Below, piece by piece: positions 11,041-22,415 of a stretch of DNA of 64,000 nt (within the stretch, counting starts at the first letter, position 1; every line of letters starts with the position of its first letter). This DNA comes from Eonycteris spelaea (taxonomy: Eukaryota; Chordata; Mammalia; Chiroptera; Pteropodidae). The translations under genes were made by a program, and so were the position numbers. The DNA lies in the NCBI GenBank assembly GCA_003508835.1, contig PUFA01000066.1, forward strand, positions 744,001 to 808,000, in the 5' to 3' direction. Below the pieces are notes generated by a model. The model saw nothing but the letters and a program-made list of their open reading frames with translations. It was not told the DNA's origin and did no database searches.

Positions 11041-11893
11041 GGTCATTGTTAAGGTCAAGGCCACTTTCCCAGGGTCAAGTTGCCCCCATCACCGGCTTCC
11101 TCTGTTCTTATCTCCGTCTCCCTAAGCTCCAGGCTTTGGGGATAGAAAGATCTTCTCACCCCAGGAACTGAGGGTAAGAATCCCCTTACTCTTAGCAGAT
11201 CCCCCAAACCTGCGAGCACTTTTTAAGGCAATCTGGGGCTCTGCCTGCTCCGGGCTAGGAGGAACCCAGAGAAACTTGGATCCTCTCGTGTTTCCCTTGC
11301 CTCCGCACTCGAGAACGGGAGGCCGGCAGGCCGAGGAATGGAGCACGTTTTTGTTTTCCTAGCTGGTCCTGTCCCCTTGCGGGGGACACCAGTGCCCCCA
11401 CACCGCCGAGCTTTCCCCTCGCGTAGCCAAGCTCCCTGGCCTCCCTTATTCACCCCCGCTGGCGACCCGTTTGCCAGGATCGTTTCAGCACCTTTTCTTT
11501 TCACAATAACTCTGACCCTTTGTGCTATTATTTTTCTAGGTTGATTGAATACGTTCTCCTCGCCGTGGAGGCCCGCAGACAGCGCCAAGCACAACAGGCC
11601 CAGCTTGAAGGGAGCCTGGGAGACCCGTCCCCCCTCTGCAGCCTGGGGCCTGCTCTGGCAGGGCCAGGGGGACATTTATGGGGGACCAGGAATGTGAGGA
11701 ACCTTGCATGCCGGCAGCAGCCAACGGGGCTGAGGGTCCTACCAGGAGGAGGGGGTCTTAGGCTCTTTTCTCTTTACCCGTTTTCTTACCAGAGCAGATT
11801 ATCCCTAAATTATTCTTCAGTAGCTCAGTTGCTATTTTCTGAGCATCTTCTGCCAGCAGAAAACTAGGGAGGCATGGGGTGTAATGAAGAATA
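11041..11893. other. Unassigned GC-rich stretch
   Basis: No repeat or gene is recognised. The open frames on both strands, up to 150 codons, carry no known domain. Confidence 0.5.
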
Positions 11894-12105
11894 CAGTGTT
11901 CTCAACCAGGGGTGACTGTGCCCACCAGGGGACATCTGGCAACATCTGGAGACCCTTTAGGTTGTCATGACTAGGGAGTGGGAGGCTGCCGGCACCTAGT
12001 GGGTGGAGGCTGGGGTGCCGCTAAACTTCCTACAGTGTGCAGGACAGACCCCGCAAGAGATTATCTGGCCGAGAATGCCAAAGGCGGTAAGGCTGCGAAA
12101 CCTTG
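11894..12105 (+). mobile_element. hAT-Charlie type non-autonomous element, copy 1
   Basis: It starts 'cagtgttctcaaccagggg', contains 'ggggacatctggcaacatct', 'taaacttcctacagtgtgca' and 'gagattatctggccgagaat', and ends 'gcgaaaccttg', the counterpart of the start. Copies 2 and 3 are at 22887 and 35629. It encodes no protein. Confidence 0.85.
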
Positions 12106-12478
12106 ATTTACACTATCCTGGGGACACAGGCAGGAAGTGGCACCCCAGAAAGTCTGACCCTGCTGTCTCCTGTGCCTCCCAGTATTAGAGCTCATCAGGG
12201 GATGGGAGGTGGGGGACCTGGGACTGAGGGGCTCCTTCAGAGCAGGGGAGGGGTAGGAGGGGGGCAATGGAGTCTGGGGGTCTTCTACAGAGGATGAGGG
12301 GACCAAGGACTTTGGAAAGATTCCCAGGGGAATGAGGGAAGCTGCCATGATTCCTCTTCTCATCTGCTTCTAGTACTGAAAAAACCTGCTTCCAAACTTT
12401 GGTGGGACACCTTTCCCTGTCACCCCCAAATGCTCCTCTTGGGGCAGACCCTGAGAATCTCCCTGCAGTACTGAATGG
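12106..12478. other. Unassigned stretch
   Basis: G-rich sequence near 12200-12260; no feature recognised. Confidence 0.5.
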
Positions 12479-12497
12479 TGAGCAGCAGAGGGCGCAA
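12479..12497 (+). promoter_or_regulatory. CTCF-type binding motif
   Basis: TGAGCAGCAGAGGGCGCAA fits the CTCF core, with the CAGCAGAGGGCGC part intact and one mismatch at the second core C. It has the same direction as the motif at 6846, 5.6 kb upstream. Confidence 0.55.
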
Positions 12498-12574
12498 GAG
12501 TTCCTTTGTGCGTTTTCATCTCTAGCTTTTTCATTATAAAGGAAACAGAGGTGCCTTAAAGAAAATGGAGAAAA

Positions 12575-12800
12575 ATTTAAAAAGCAGAACAAAGAAATAT
12601 AAATCGCCCATAGTCCTACATCCAGGAACATCTAAAATGAACATAGTGAGTCTTTCTGCCTTCCTCCAGGCAAAGCTGTTTAACATTTTTGTTTGGTTTT
12701 GATGTTTTCCAGCATAAGTGTAATCATCCTGACACATGATTGCGTGGCCTGGATTCTTCACGTAGGGTTATATAGGAAGGTTTTTTTCTATTGTCTAACA
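12575..12800 (-). mobile_element. LINE-1-like 3' UTR remnant, antisense
   Basis: 'aaatcgcccatagtcctaca' followed by 'tttctgccttcctccagg' and 'gttttccagcataagtg' resembles the reverse complement of an old LINE-1 3' UTR. Confidence 0.5.
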
Positions 12801-12854
12801 TGCTCTTCACACCACCCTTAGTCACTGAGTGACAGCTGTGGGGTGGATATACCT

Positions 12855-13460
12855 CCATTCAGCAATCCTGTTTTAAGCTCCCACCATGTGCCGGGCCGTG
12901 TTGTGCAATGGGGTGGGGATGGGGTCTGTCATAAGCAGGGAGACCCAGGTCTGGGAGACAGATGATAACCCAGGGTCGTTTCCAATCCGGAGCAGCGCCA
13001 GGCAGGGGACAACACCCAGGGCGAGGTGATGAAGAGTTTCTGGATGGTGGTCCCAGGGATGATGACAAGGAGGCAGCCTGGGGAAGAATGAGCTGCAAGA
13101 CAGTGCTTCCCCCCAGGAAAAGCCTTGTGCGGTTGTTGAAGAACCGGCCGGGAAGGGAGCATCTGGCCAGAGGCCAGGTGGAGAGAGGTGGGCAGGCCAG
13201 ACCAGGTGAGGCTTGTGGATGGCCTCATAGAAGACGTCGGTCTTTATTCTAAGAGCTGTGGAATGTCTCTGTGGAGTGAGGGGGGCATTACAAACAGGAG
13301 TGACAAGCTCTTTACATTTTGTCTTGGGGCCGGGGTTGCTGCAGGAGGAGACTGGCCAGGAAGCTGATATAGTCATTCAACAGGAGGGACTGCGGCGGCT
13401 CGCCAGGTCAGGGACGGGACAGAGAGACGTGATCAAATTCAAGGCCTGTTTTAGAGAAAG
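12855..13460 (-). mobile_element. L2 LINE, antisense
   Basis: Reading plus: 'cattcagcaatcctg', 'ctcccaccatgtgccgggc', 'ggatggcctcatagaagac', 'tctttattctaagagctgtg' and 'acaggagtgacaagctc' are diverged landmarks of reverse-complemented L2. Confidence 0.7.
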
Positions 13461-13956
13461 GTCCCTGGGGCGTGCTTCGGGATGGGGCGTGCGAGGGCCA
13501 GTGAAGCGTGCCTCCTGGGATCCTTCTTGTGCCTCTAGGCGGACGGTAGTGCCACATACAGAGACTGGAGGGCAGGGGGGATGACGCAGCCTGCTACCCG
13601 CGCGCCCCTCCCCCACCCCTAATGCCAGGGCTCAGCAGTCCCCGCCCAAGGAGGGCATTCTGCTTTTCTGCTTCCTTAGGGAGAATAAAGAGCGATGGTG
13701 CTAAAAGAGGAGGATAAAGACTCGATCCTGGTCTAATAGAAAAGAATCCCCTGCATTTCACTGTAAACATCACTATTCGGTTTTCCTTTCAAATTGCAAA
13801 AATAATTGCTAGGCATTGTAGCACTGTTAGTAAAAACATGTCAGCACAAAGATGGAACTAATGAGTCCCCGTGATCTCACCCATTTAGAGACCCTCGGGA
13901 AGCTTATTGCCGTTTCCTCGATACTAATATCTTTCTCAATATCTGTGTCTGTGCGT
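13461..13956. other. Unassigned stretch
   Basis: The 13480-13640 part is GC-rich. The rest is AT-rich. No gene is seen. Confidence 0.5.
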
Positions 13957-14450
13957 CATTCATTCGTTCATTCATTCAACATATGTTTTTTGAGCACCTA
14001 CTATGTGCCAGCCACTTTTCTAGACACTGAAGATGTAGCAGGGACTAAAGAGACAGAAATCCTTGCCTTCGGGGAACTGACAGTCCGACGAGCAATACAT
14101 AAAATCACAAGTGAAATGTTTCGTTTGTTATAAGGTGGCGAGTGCTGTGGAGAAACTAAGGCAGGGACCGAGGAGGAGGGGGTTTGGGGGGGGCTGGAAC
14201 TTCACATAGCGTAATCGGGAACATGTTCACTGAGCGGGTGACCTTTGAGCAGAGACCGGAGTTTGTGGAGGGAGAAAGGGAGGAGGATGGGTGGGGGTGG
14301 GCGGTGAGGAAGAAAGGGCATAGGCCCTGAGGTGGGAGAGCCTGGAGTGATTCAGGAAGAGCCAGAAGGACTGTGTGGCCGCAGGAGCCAGGGGAAAGGA
14401 AGGAAGTGCTAGACCAGGAGGAAGGGGTCATGCTGCGGCAATGTCAGCCG
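13957..14450 (-). mobile_element. L2 LINE, antisense
   Basis: The start 'cattcattcgttcattcatt' followed by 'gagcacctactatgtgccag', 'cggggaactgacagtcc', 'gtgacctttgagcagagacc' and 'gggcataggccctgaggtgg' is a clear reverse-complement L2 3' end running into its UTR. Confidence 0.88.
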
Positions 14451-15384
14451 TCAGGAGGGCACGTAAAGCCTCAGCAGGGCTTTTATCTCTCTGTGGACAT
14501 TTTATTGTCAATCCGAACAACGGCAGAGAGAGAACCATCAGATCGACCCCACATACCCACCTCTTGGCCTCAACTCCTAGTCTGTCCGACTTCAGCGATT
14601 CCCGCCCCCACCCACTCCACCTCACTGTGTGATTTTGAAGCAAACCACAGACATCATGTCACCAGCACCTCCAGTGGTTTTTGGCCCGTAGCAGGCACTC
14701 CTGAGAGGATGGTCAATTCTAAGGAGTGAGCGAGTTTGCGTGCGAAATGAATGAATGAATGAATGAGAAGGGTGAGAACCCCATGGAGTGAAGACGTGAG
14801 AGTAAAGAGAGGCGGAGAGCTCGCGCTCTCGAGAGAGGGACTTCAGAGTTTCAGACCGGGGCGGATTGGATGGAAGTGTAGGAACGGGTCCCCAGGACGT
14901 ACCAGGCCTCCATGCAATAGTACAGGGTTGGAAATGTAGCCTTAATGTGATTTTTGCATATTAGGAGTAATAAAAATGTAGGCGCTGTCTGCTCAGAACA
15001 CACTCCCTGATTCAATTTCCACTCTGCTCGTGAGTGTGTTGTTAAATTGTCTGGTCCCACGAGTCGAGAATGACAGATTCGTGGCACAATAGAATTGGAA
15101 GGTCCAGAGGGGCGATCTAACGCAGAGCATTTCAATTCTTATGACAGCGGCCCGCGGTAAGAACTGCAATTTACATGGTGGCCTAGCACACGCATGAGCG
15201 TGTGCACGCACACACACATACACACATTGCAAGAAACTATACTTATCTTACTCTTCTTCATGCGATGCACTCTGCTAATTTGTTATTTTCTCTCTATATA
15301 TATTTTTAAGATGATGATCACAGCTCCTTGCTTGATTACAAGACCTCATGAATGGGTCACAGTGCACAGCCTGAAAATCATCAA
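14451..15384. other. Mostly unassigned; short repeats
   Basis: Near 14670-14766 a possible L2 3' end finishes with (AATG)n at 14746-14766. At 15184-15227 there is a broken CA repeat. Otherwise nothing is recognised. Confidence 0.5.
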
Positions 15385-15490
15385 ACCCAACGTCTTCAAT
15401 GCACGTGGAAGGAAACCGAGGGAGACCCAAGGTGGGCTAATGATCTTGCTAAGGTCACGCAGCAAGTTGGTGACAGCGCCAGTCACAAGG
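15385..15490 (-). mobile_element. MIR-type SINE, antisense
   Basis: 'aggaaaccgagggagaccca' and 'ttgctaaggtcacgcagcaa' are MIR landmarks read in reverse. Confidence 0.65.
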
Positions 15491-15654
15491 GACCTTCCAT
15501 CTTTCTCGCTGAGTAGGCGCCCGGGAGTCTGGGAGTCCAGGGGACAGTAGATAAATTCCAGCTTCTTTGACAGCAGTTTTGCTGTAGGGTCCTACCTGCT
15601 CCATGAAACACCCCCCACCCCCCGCCCGCCCAGCCGCCTCCATCTCCCATGCCA

Positions 15655-15839
15655 CCCCATTGTCTTCATAATGTTTATCGCCCGCTACCACGGTCATGCT
15701 CATTTGTTTGTTTCCTCGTTGTCTGCTCTATGGTGCCAAAAACATAATTTGCACAAGAGCAAGGACTTAACTGTGTCCTCCACACCCAGAAAGGCGTATG
15801 GCACATAGTAGGTGTTCAATAAATCTTTACTGAATGGAA
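15655..15839 (+). mobile_element. L2 LINE 3' end
   Basis: 'gcacaagagcaaggacttaa', 'ggcgtatggcacatagtagg' and 'tgttcaataaatctttactg' mark the L2 3' end. A C-rich block (15608-15635) lies just upstream. Confidence 0.85.
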
Positions 15840-16162
15840 AAAGAGTAAATAGAGCAGCTGGCAGCCGGCAGCCAGGTTTTGGTAAAGACAAGTCTCAGAC
15901 CGCATGCAGCTTACACAAATCGACAGCTGTTAACGGGCAGCAGGAAACAGCCATGCATGCTGGTCCGGACGCTCCGTGGACTGCCAGGTCCCTGTCCTTT
16001 CTGAGGTCCTGAAAATGCTTTGCAGGAAAGGCTCACTGGGGCAAAGGCAATGACATTCCAGCAGCAGGATTTGTCTAACGTCCATGGGGTTCAGGGCCAA
16101 GGCCACTTAGGGATCAAACCCAGGGTGTGTCCCTCAGGATAAAGGGCGCCATCCTTTACATG
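15840..16162. other. Unassigned stretch
   Basis: No recognisable feature. Confidence 0.5.
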
Positions 16163-16359
16163 GGCTCTGTCCAGTAGACCTCTCTGCAATGCCAGAATGT
16201 CTATCCTGTGCTGTTCAGTACACGAGCCTCTAGCCCTCGAAATTCAGCTAGTGTGACTGAGGAACTGAATTATCAATTCTATTTTAATTTTGGTTCATTT
16301 CTACTGACATGGAACTAGCCACAATGTGGTCTGTGGCTGCTGTATCAGCACAGCCCTAG
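16163..16359. mobile_element. hAT-type palindromic MITE remnant
   Basis: 'ctctgtccagtagacctctc' at the left, 'tagtgtgactgaggaactga' inside and 'atcagcacagccctag' at the right follow a common mammalian hAT MITE with inverted ends. Confidence 0.7.
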
Positions 16360-16729
16360 ATGATTAAAGCTCACACGAGAGCAGGGAGCTGCTCTCAAAT
16401 GTTTCCTCCGATTCTCTTACCTTGCATAGCACGGAAGAGGATGCACTTCCAACATCCACTTCACAAATCATCAGCCGTGACTTTCGCCAGGGACCTCTCA
16501 TGTCTAATGTTCATCGAGCCAATTGGCAAAGCCTCTGGTGTTGACCAAACACAGAGCTAGCTGGTGGGACCCGTTGAAGTCACTGTCTCTCTAGGGGGTG
16601 GCCTCTCTGATGACGTGAAAGGGGAATCAGCCTGGAGAATAAATTCCTGATTAGAAGACCGGCTGCCCTTGAAGTGGAGATTAAATTAACAACGACGTTT
16701 ATGTCCCCCTGTCTCTACGGAAGTTGCAG
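16360..16729. other. Unassigned stretch
   Basis: No feature recognised. Confidence 0.5.
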
Positions 16730-17030
16730 AAACATTAAATAAATGATTACAGTTGTGATGGGACGTGAAGGATGCTGAGAGAGTGAATAATGGGAGGGGG
16801 TTTGGGTTAAGCCCTGCTTCCTCGAGCAAGTGATTTTTGAAGTTGGAGACTAAGAAAGAGAAACCCAGGGGTGGGCAATAGGAGAATGCATCGCAAGCAG
16901 AGGTAAGGGCAGGTACACAGGTCCAGAGACAGAACAAAGACCAGTATGGAAAGCTAGTAAGGGGCCAGACTCTCTGGCTGTGCAAAATTCATGGCAAGAA
17001 TTTTGGATTTTGTTCTCCCCTGGATTTTCC
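16730..17030 (-). mobile_element. Probable L2 LINE, antisense
   Basis: 'aaggggccagactctctggc' followed by 'atggcaagaattttggattt' mirrors an antisense L2 landmark. The rest is diverged. Confidence 0.5.
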
Positions 17031-18039
17031 CATCCTTTGCTTGAGGTGCTGGTAGGTAGTGGGTTAAGCAAAGCTCTGAAGAAGCCGGAGATCTCCAGTT
17101 GAAATAAAATCCTTTGTATATACTTTCTGTTATAGGATCCAATTCAGTATTGATATTCTCATTAAAAAAATAATAATTTTCATTGCATTGAGGCCAGACT
17201 GTCCCACGAAGCCTAGTGAGGTTTACCAATTGATTCACGGAATGAAATCTTATCTAAAATCTTTTTATTTTATGCTATTAAGGACACAGGAGAGAGCAGC
17301 CGAGTAAAAATTTTCCCTGCCCGGTTAATGCACAGGGTCAGCTGGAAGTGGCCCCTGGGCTGTCTTAAAAAGATTGTCTTGTGCAATTTCCCACTATTTT
17401 GTTTCCCGTTACCAGTAATTGAAAAATTATTTTCTTCCCTTCGGGTGAAGTTAATGGATTGGCACCTCCTTATGAGTACCTTGGATCTTTATCGGCAACT
17501 CCTTCCCAGGGCTAGCATCACCCCCAGTGCCCTGGGACGTTTGGGTGGCCAGCGTGGTCTGCTCACGTTTCTCTCTGCTCCTCTGGGCTGTGGGCAATGG
17601 GAGGGGAGTCGAGGGAAGGAGCGGGTGCAGGTCGCAGTCCTGAGACCACAGGCCACGTCGCATCAAATCCTTGAAGAGGGGCATGTCTCCTGAGACCGCG
17701 TGATGCCACAGGGAAGAGCAGACTTGGGGGTGCTCCAGTCTCCCAGGAAGCCAGCCGTGTGCAGAGAAGAAAGCCGTGAGGTGTGCATGGGCTGCACACG
17801 GGGGACTTCCTCTCCACCTCTCTCTCAATCCGTCTCCTTTTCTCTTTCTTAAAAGATAAGGAAGGGCTCTTATTTCCATGATACAAGTCTACCACCTCAT
17901 TAAACATAGAAAGAAAGTATAGCAAACCACTCTCCCCGCCCCCGTCTCTGCTCCAGCCCCCTGGCCGCCTTCCTGTCTTGCTGTCCCTCCACCAGCACCT
18001 TCCTCCCCCAAATATCCCCACTCCCTCCTCTCCTCCCGA
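17031..18039. other. Unassigned stretch
   Basis: AT-rich to about 17300, then mixed, with a C-rich end (17930-18040). No repeat or gene is recognised. Confidence 0.5.
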
Positions 18040-18320
18040 TCTTTGCTCAGCTGCCACCTTCTGAACATGGCCTTCCTAAGGCTCTACTGAACTTGGAATC
18101 CCCATCCTCCAACCTGGTACTTACCATCTGCCTGGCTTTATTTGGTTCTCTCAAGCACGCGTTAACCCCAACCCGCTCTGTATTTCACTGGTTTAGTTGC
18201 TCACGGTCTGTCTCCACCCATCGGGCAGTCGTACGATTCTTTATTCACTGCCTTTTCTTCAGTGCACAGAACAGCGCCCGGCACACAGTAGATGCTCAAT
18301 AAATATCTGTCAACGAATGG
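18040..18320 (+). mobile_element. L2 LINE 3' end
   Basis: 'gctcagctgccaccttctg', 'ctttattcactgccttttct', 'acagcgcccggcacacagta' and 'gatgctcaataaatatctgt' follow the L2 3' UTR. Confidence 0.88.
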
Positions 18321-18939
18321 ACGCGGGGGACAGAAAAAGGGCACCCACACTCATCATACGCAGCCACTGGTAGTATTTTGGAGCATTCGCTTATCTTTTT
18401 TTTCTATCTACAGGCTTTTGCTTCCATTTCTACAGTGGAGTCACCCCATTCCACAGGGGTCGGTTAGAAAGACAAATGCAAAAATGCTCTGTTAAATCGT
18501 TCCCAAACAGTTTTGTCTACGCATAGAGTATCTGGGTTGCATTTAGGATGTATACTGCGTGGAAATCATGTATCTTGAGACATCAGAGTTGTTCAGCAGA
18601 GTGGGATGCTCCCGAAAGAACCAGACCCCAAAGATGATCCCCCAGTTCGATCGTCTCCTCCCACTCTACACTCGATTAGCAGCAAATCGTTGTTAAATTA
18701 GAAGAACTGCTCGCCCTGTTTCAAAGATTTTCTTCAGTCTTTCCCTTGTCCACGTTTTCAATCAAGAGGATACAGACAAGTTTGCACACGTATAATGGGC
18801 ACATATGCAAACCCCCCTCCCCCTCCCCACAAATACAGCTCCAATCACACCCGAAAAAATAATTTAGAATCCTGCCTGTTCACTTCATCGTCTTGTATTC
18901 CTTTTCTACGTTATCACGAACTCTTCGTAAATATCATCT
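18321..18939. other. Mostly unassigned, AT-leaning
   Basis: Parts resemble antisense LINE-1 3' UTR, but I cannot set limits. Confidence 0.4.
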
Positions 18940-19110
18940 CTAAAGGCTACGTAATCTGCCGTCTGGGCTCAGCCCGTTCCCTATCCTTGTACGCTGAGGT
19001 TGTTTACAGTTCTTCACGATAGTAAATAACACAGGAATGAACATCTTCGTGTGCAAGTACTGTTACTCAGGTGCAGATTCCTTCCTCGGGTCAAAGCCAG
19101 GGCATTTTCC
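18940..19110 (-). mobile_element. LINE-1-like 3' UTR remnant, antisense
   Basis: 'gaggttgtttacagttcttc', 'aggaatgaacatcttcgtgt' and 'cagattccttcctcgggtca' correspond to the reverse complement of an old LINE-1 3' UTR. Confidence 0.6.
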
Positions 19111-19309
19111 ACACGTGGGAATCAGTGTCAAGATCAGCAACCTGAGTAATCGCGATGAAGATGATTTTGTCGGGAGGTGAGGTTGGAGGTTGGAGCTGGA
19201 ACTGTGCCCTCTAGTTATGTGGACATGACCACTAGCGGGAGCCAGGTGGGGTATGGGTTACAGAGAGAAGGCCGTAACCGAGACATAAACGGGAGCAGAC
19301 AGGGAAGAG

Positions 19310-19580
19310 GGTGAGTCGTAATAATATTAAAAATAACAGCGTCTAAATGGACTGAGTGCCTGTGAAGCTCCAGTCACCGCACTAGTGCCCTGTGATCATC
19401 ACGTCTCAGCCATTGACGACCCTGTGGGGAGGGGTTGTTATCTTCCCTCTCTATTGTTGTGGAAGTGGAAACTGAGGCTCAGAGAGGCCCTCTGGCTCGC
19501 CGAGCATCACACGGCTCGCAACGACAGAGCCGACATCCGAACTCAGGATGTCGGACCTCGAGGCTCGTTCTGTTTTTCTA
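19310..19580 (-). mobile_element. MIR SINE, antisense
   Basis: 'taataatattaaaaataaca', 'ctgagtgcctgtgaagctcc', 'gaaactgaggctcagagagg' and 'ccgaactcaggatgtcggac' are MIR in reverse. It is nearly full length. Confidence 0.88.
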
Positions 19581-20589
19581 TGGCCTTAAAAATTCAGAAT
19601 CCAGGACAAAAGGATCCGAGGTTGTAGCCAAGAAGACCTAACGGGTGCCAAATCTGAATCTGACGAGATTAAGCTGACAACATGAGGGTACATGATGTAG
19701 ACGCACCATGAGGTGACATTGACACAGGCGCCTCTAGTCCTTGGGTCAAAGGCGGTCGACTCGGTGGCTATGGTAACCGCCAGGGTGGCCCATGGCAGCG
19801 GGGCTTGTGCCGGTGTCTTCCACGTCCCTCCTCACCTTTGTCCACCCGCTCGCTGCCCAGCAGGTCCCCTGCGTGCATCTCGCCAACAGGGTCTGGCGGG
19901 GTCTGGCCAGGCTCAGACCCTCAAGGTCGTGGCTCTGTGAAGTGGCCCCTTCACATGACTCTCCACCCGGCTTCCAGGTACTGCTCTTGTCCTCACGCCT
20001 CCAGGCCTTGGAGTGAGACAACAGAGCCCCTAAATCAGGGGCTCCATTCCTTCTGGTTTCCCTCCACCTTGACCATACTCGACGGATAGAAGAGAAAACT
20101 CCCTTCAGATGAACCTGTTGAATTGTGGCCTTTCTCCGCTCCTGACTTATTCGGACCTCCATCAGTTCACCTTTACTCATTCCTTGGCTTTCTACGCCAA
20201 GATTGCAGAGCGGTGACCCTCGGGGGTTGCACTTGACTGTCACACGTGCGAATTAGTCTGCAACCTTTAACCACGGGGAGAGTTCATGTAAATGGATATT
20301 CATGCGGAAGTTTAGAGCTGGCCACACTGGGCTTTCCCCGCTGCCCGCCGCCCATGGCAACTCTCAGCCAGGGTGAGAGTTATCTTCTCAGGAGCTCTCC
20401 AGGCACCACGTGGCCACCTCACCCACCTTTCTCATTTACACTCCCTGCCTGGCTCCTTGAGAGCTGCATTTCTGACCTCTCAAGCATCCCAGACTTCACT
20501 GGCCTTTAACCAGGAGGCTGCTCGTGAGAGGAAGCAGACTAGGATCCCGCTCTGGGGCTGGGGGAACAGCCCGGGTGGCCCTCGATATT
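19581..20589. other. Unassigned stretch
   Basis: No repeat is recognised. Around 20286-20313 'catgtaaatggatattcatg' resembles a tandem POU/octamer-type site. Confidence 0.5.
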
Positions 20590-20970
20590 GAAGAAAGTGG
20601 AAAAGCAGTGATGGCCCACGAGCCGGGCGGCCGGCGCGGGCCAGGCGCGCTTCTGCCCATGTGCGGGCGGCTGCGCTTTGATCGCGGGAGCCGCTGGTTA
20701 GATTTGGGGATAGCGGGGCCTGGGGCATCAGCCGCCCGTGAGGCTGAGACGGAGCTTGAGAGCTTCTCATTGAAACGTCTCTCTGTGATATTGCGTTCAG
20801 ACGGAACCAAGGAAATAGAAGGCTCTGGATAAAATGGCCACCTTTGGCCTCCTCTGCGGTTTCCTGCCGAGCTCGGGGAGCAGGTGAAAGGGAGACGATC
20901 AAGGCCCTTAACCCTCTAATGAGATGATGCTGCAAATGACTCTCAATTTGCTTATCAAGTTTACCAGCTC
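20590..20970. promoter_or_regulatory. Candidate conserved enhancer-like element
   Basis: This repeat-free segment has a GC-rich left half with CpGs. It carries the TCF/LEF-type string 'ctttgatc' near 20676 and 'gatcaagg' near 20898. Its AT-rich right end has 'ctctaatgagatgatgctgc' and 'caatttgcttatcaag'. The mixture of intact developmental-factor motifs and absence of repeats suggests constraint; this is inference. Confidence 0.4.
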
Positions 20971-21377
20971 GCCCTCACCAAAGTGCAAGGTTAGGCCTGC
21001 AGAGATTTTTCTTCATTGTCAATAAGCCAAGAAAGCTTTCTGGAAGGTTCCCAACACACACACAGACCCCAAATCCCAGCACCAGAGTGCTTAGTGAGAG
21101 CAGGGAGTGCCGGCACCACCTCAGGTCAGGCTGGGGACGGACCGAGCTGGCGGTGAGTCCGCCCCGCAGTGTTCTCACGGTGGGGGTGGGAGGGGGGAAG
21201 TTCAGTGTCGCGAACGCCTGGAGGACACTTTTCAGCCTTGGGGTCTGCGGTCCGGAAGGCCAGTTCTTCGCCTCGACATCAGCTTTGGGAGCCTGACAGA
21301 CCGAATGCTAGGGGCCTCTCGTATCAGCGTCAACTTTCCGATCTGATTTCCCGTATCTGCAAAATGCACGCGGGGTC
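20971..21377. other. Unassigned stretch
   Basis: No gene or repeat recognised; GC-rich near 21110-21260. Confidence 0.5.
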
Positions 21378-21545
21378 ATCGTAGTCGAGTCCGTGCGGCC
21401 GGACACCAGTGGCATCAGCATCCCCGGGGAACTGAAAGAAGGGCAGGATGTCAGACCCCAGCCCAGACCCACTGCTCCAGAACCTGCGTTTCCACAGGGT
21501 CTCCAAGGCATGTGTGTGTCTAGTCAGTTTTGAGAAGCATCGGTT
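21378..21545 (+). mobile_element. hAT-Charlie element (MER3/MER5-like)
   Basis: 'ccagtggcatcagcatcccc', 'accccagcccagacccactg' and 'cagttttgagaagcatcggt' follow these short Charlie-derived elements. Confidence 0.75.
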
Positions 21546-21589
21546 GAACTCAGAGGGCTTTTATGAGGAGTACGTGCCATCGTTGATTC

Positions 21590-22095
21590 TGTGCATTTAT
21601 TGAGCACTTACTGCATGCCAGTCTCTGGCAAATGCTGGGAGTACAGTGGGGAACACGATAGATAAATCCCAGCCATTGTGGAGTTTGCTTTCTGCTAGGG
21701 GAGACAGACAGACAGACAAGATAAATATGTCAGATCGCGACAAGCATGAGCAAGAAAAATAAAGCAGTGCTCCCAGATGGGAGTGACCGGGAGGAGGGTG
21801 ATGATTTTCCAGTAGGTAGAATGACAAGAAGGTGACATCTGAGCAACAGTCCGATGGAGGAGAGGAAAAGCGTATTCCAGGCGACCTGAAAAGCGCATGC
21901 ACAGACCCTGTAGCAGAAGCCTGATGTGTTTGAAAGATTATCGAGGAGACCAGTGTGACTGGAAAGGGGTGAGTGAAGGGGAGGTGCCAGCAGGTGAGCT
22001 GGGGGAGGGATGAGGGCAGGGGGGAGGTGATGCGGTCACTGAAGACCCTGGCTTCTCCTCCAGTGACCAGGGACGCCCTGGAGAGGTGGCGAAAG
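21590..22095 (-). mobile_element. L2 LINE, antisense
   Basis: 'tttattgagcacttactgca', 'ggggagacagacagacagac', 'gaaggtgacatctgagcaac' and 'gaccagtgtgactggaaagg' identify reverse-complement L2. An open frame of 199 codons on the minus strand lies in L2 3' UTR-derived sequence and is not a gene. Confidence 0.88.
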
Positions 22096-22334
22096 ACACA
22101 GCCCACGTACGGTAAGTATGCAACTAAGAGAAACCACCATTGTTGTTGTAATTTGCTATTAGTCAGAGTTTGTGGAAACGGGTGGGACGCACCCATGAAG
22201 TTTCAGCTCCGATGACCCTTCTTTATAATTCCCGGCTGCCCAAGCTGGGGGAGGGGGCGGTGGAGGTGGTGAGGGGAGGGAGGGAGGTGTAGCCATCCTA
22301 GTGCCCAGTTTTCTGAAAGCTCTTGGGTAGAGCC

Positions 22335-22415
22335 GGCCAGTCCTATTCACAATTATATCTCAGAGGTTGGCACTGTACTAGGTGCTCAATAAATACCCGT
22401 CAGTTAAAGGAATGA
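22335..22415 (+). mobile_element. L2-type 3' end
   Basis: 'ggcactgtactaggtgctca' and 'ataaatacccgtcagttaaa' mark the end of an L2/MIR-type element. Confidence 0.6.

Noticed and set aside
12873..13376. Minus-strand open frame of 167 codons
   Set aside because: It lies in an antisense L2 and has only biased composition.
14746..14766. (AATG)n as an independent microsatellite locus
   Set aside because: It probably is the GAATGA end of an L2 copy, so it is not listed separately.
19225..19245. Possible CTCF motif ('ccactagcgggagcc')
   Set aside because: Two core mismatches at informative positions.
21597..22196. Minus-strand open frame of 199 codons, the longest in the window
   Set aside because: It lies in the sense strand of a decayed L2 copy (3' UTR part), is low in typical domain signals, and matches no protein I know.
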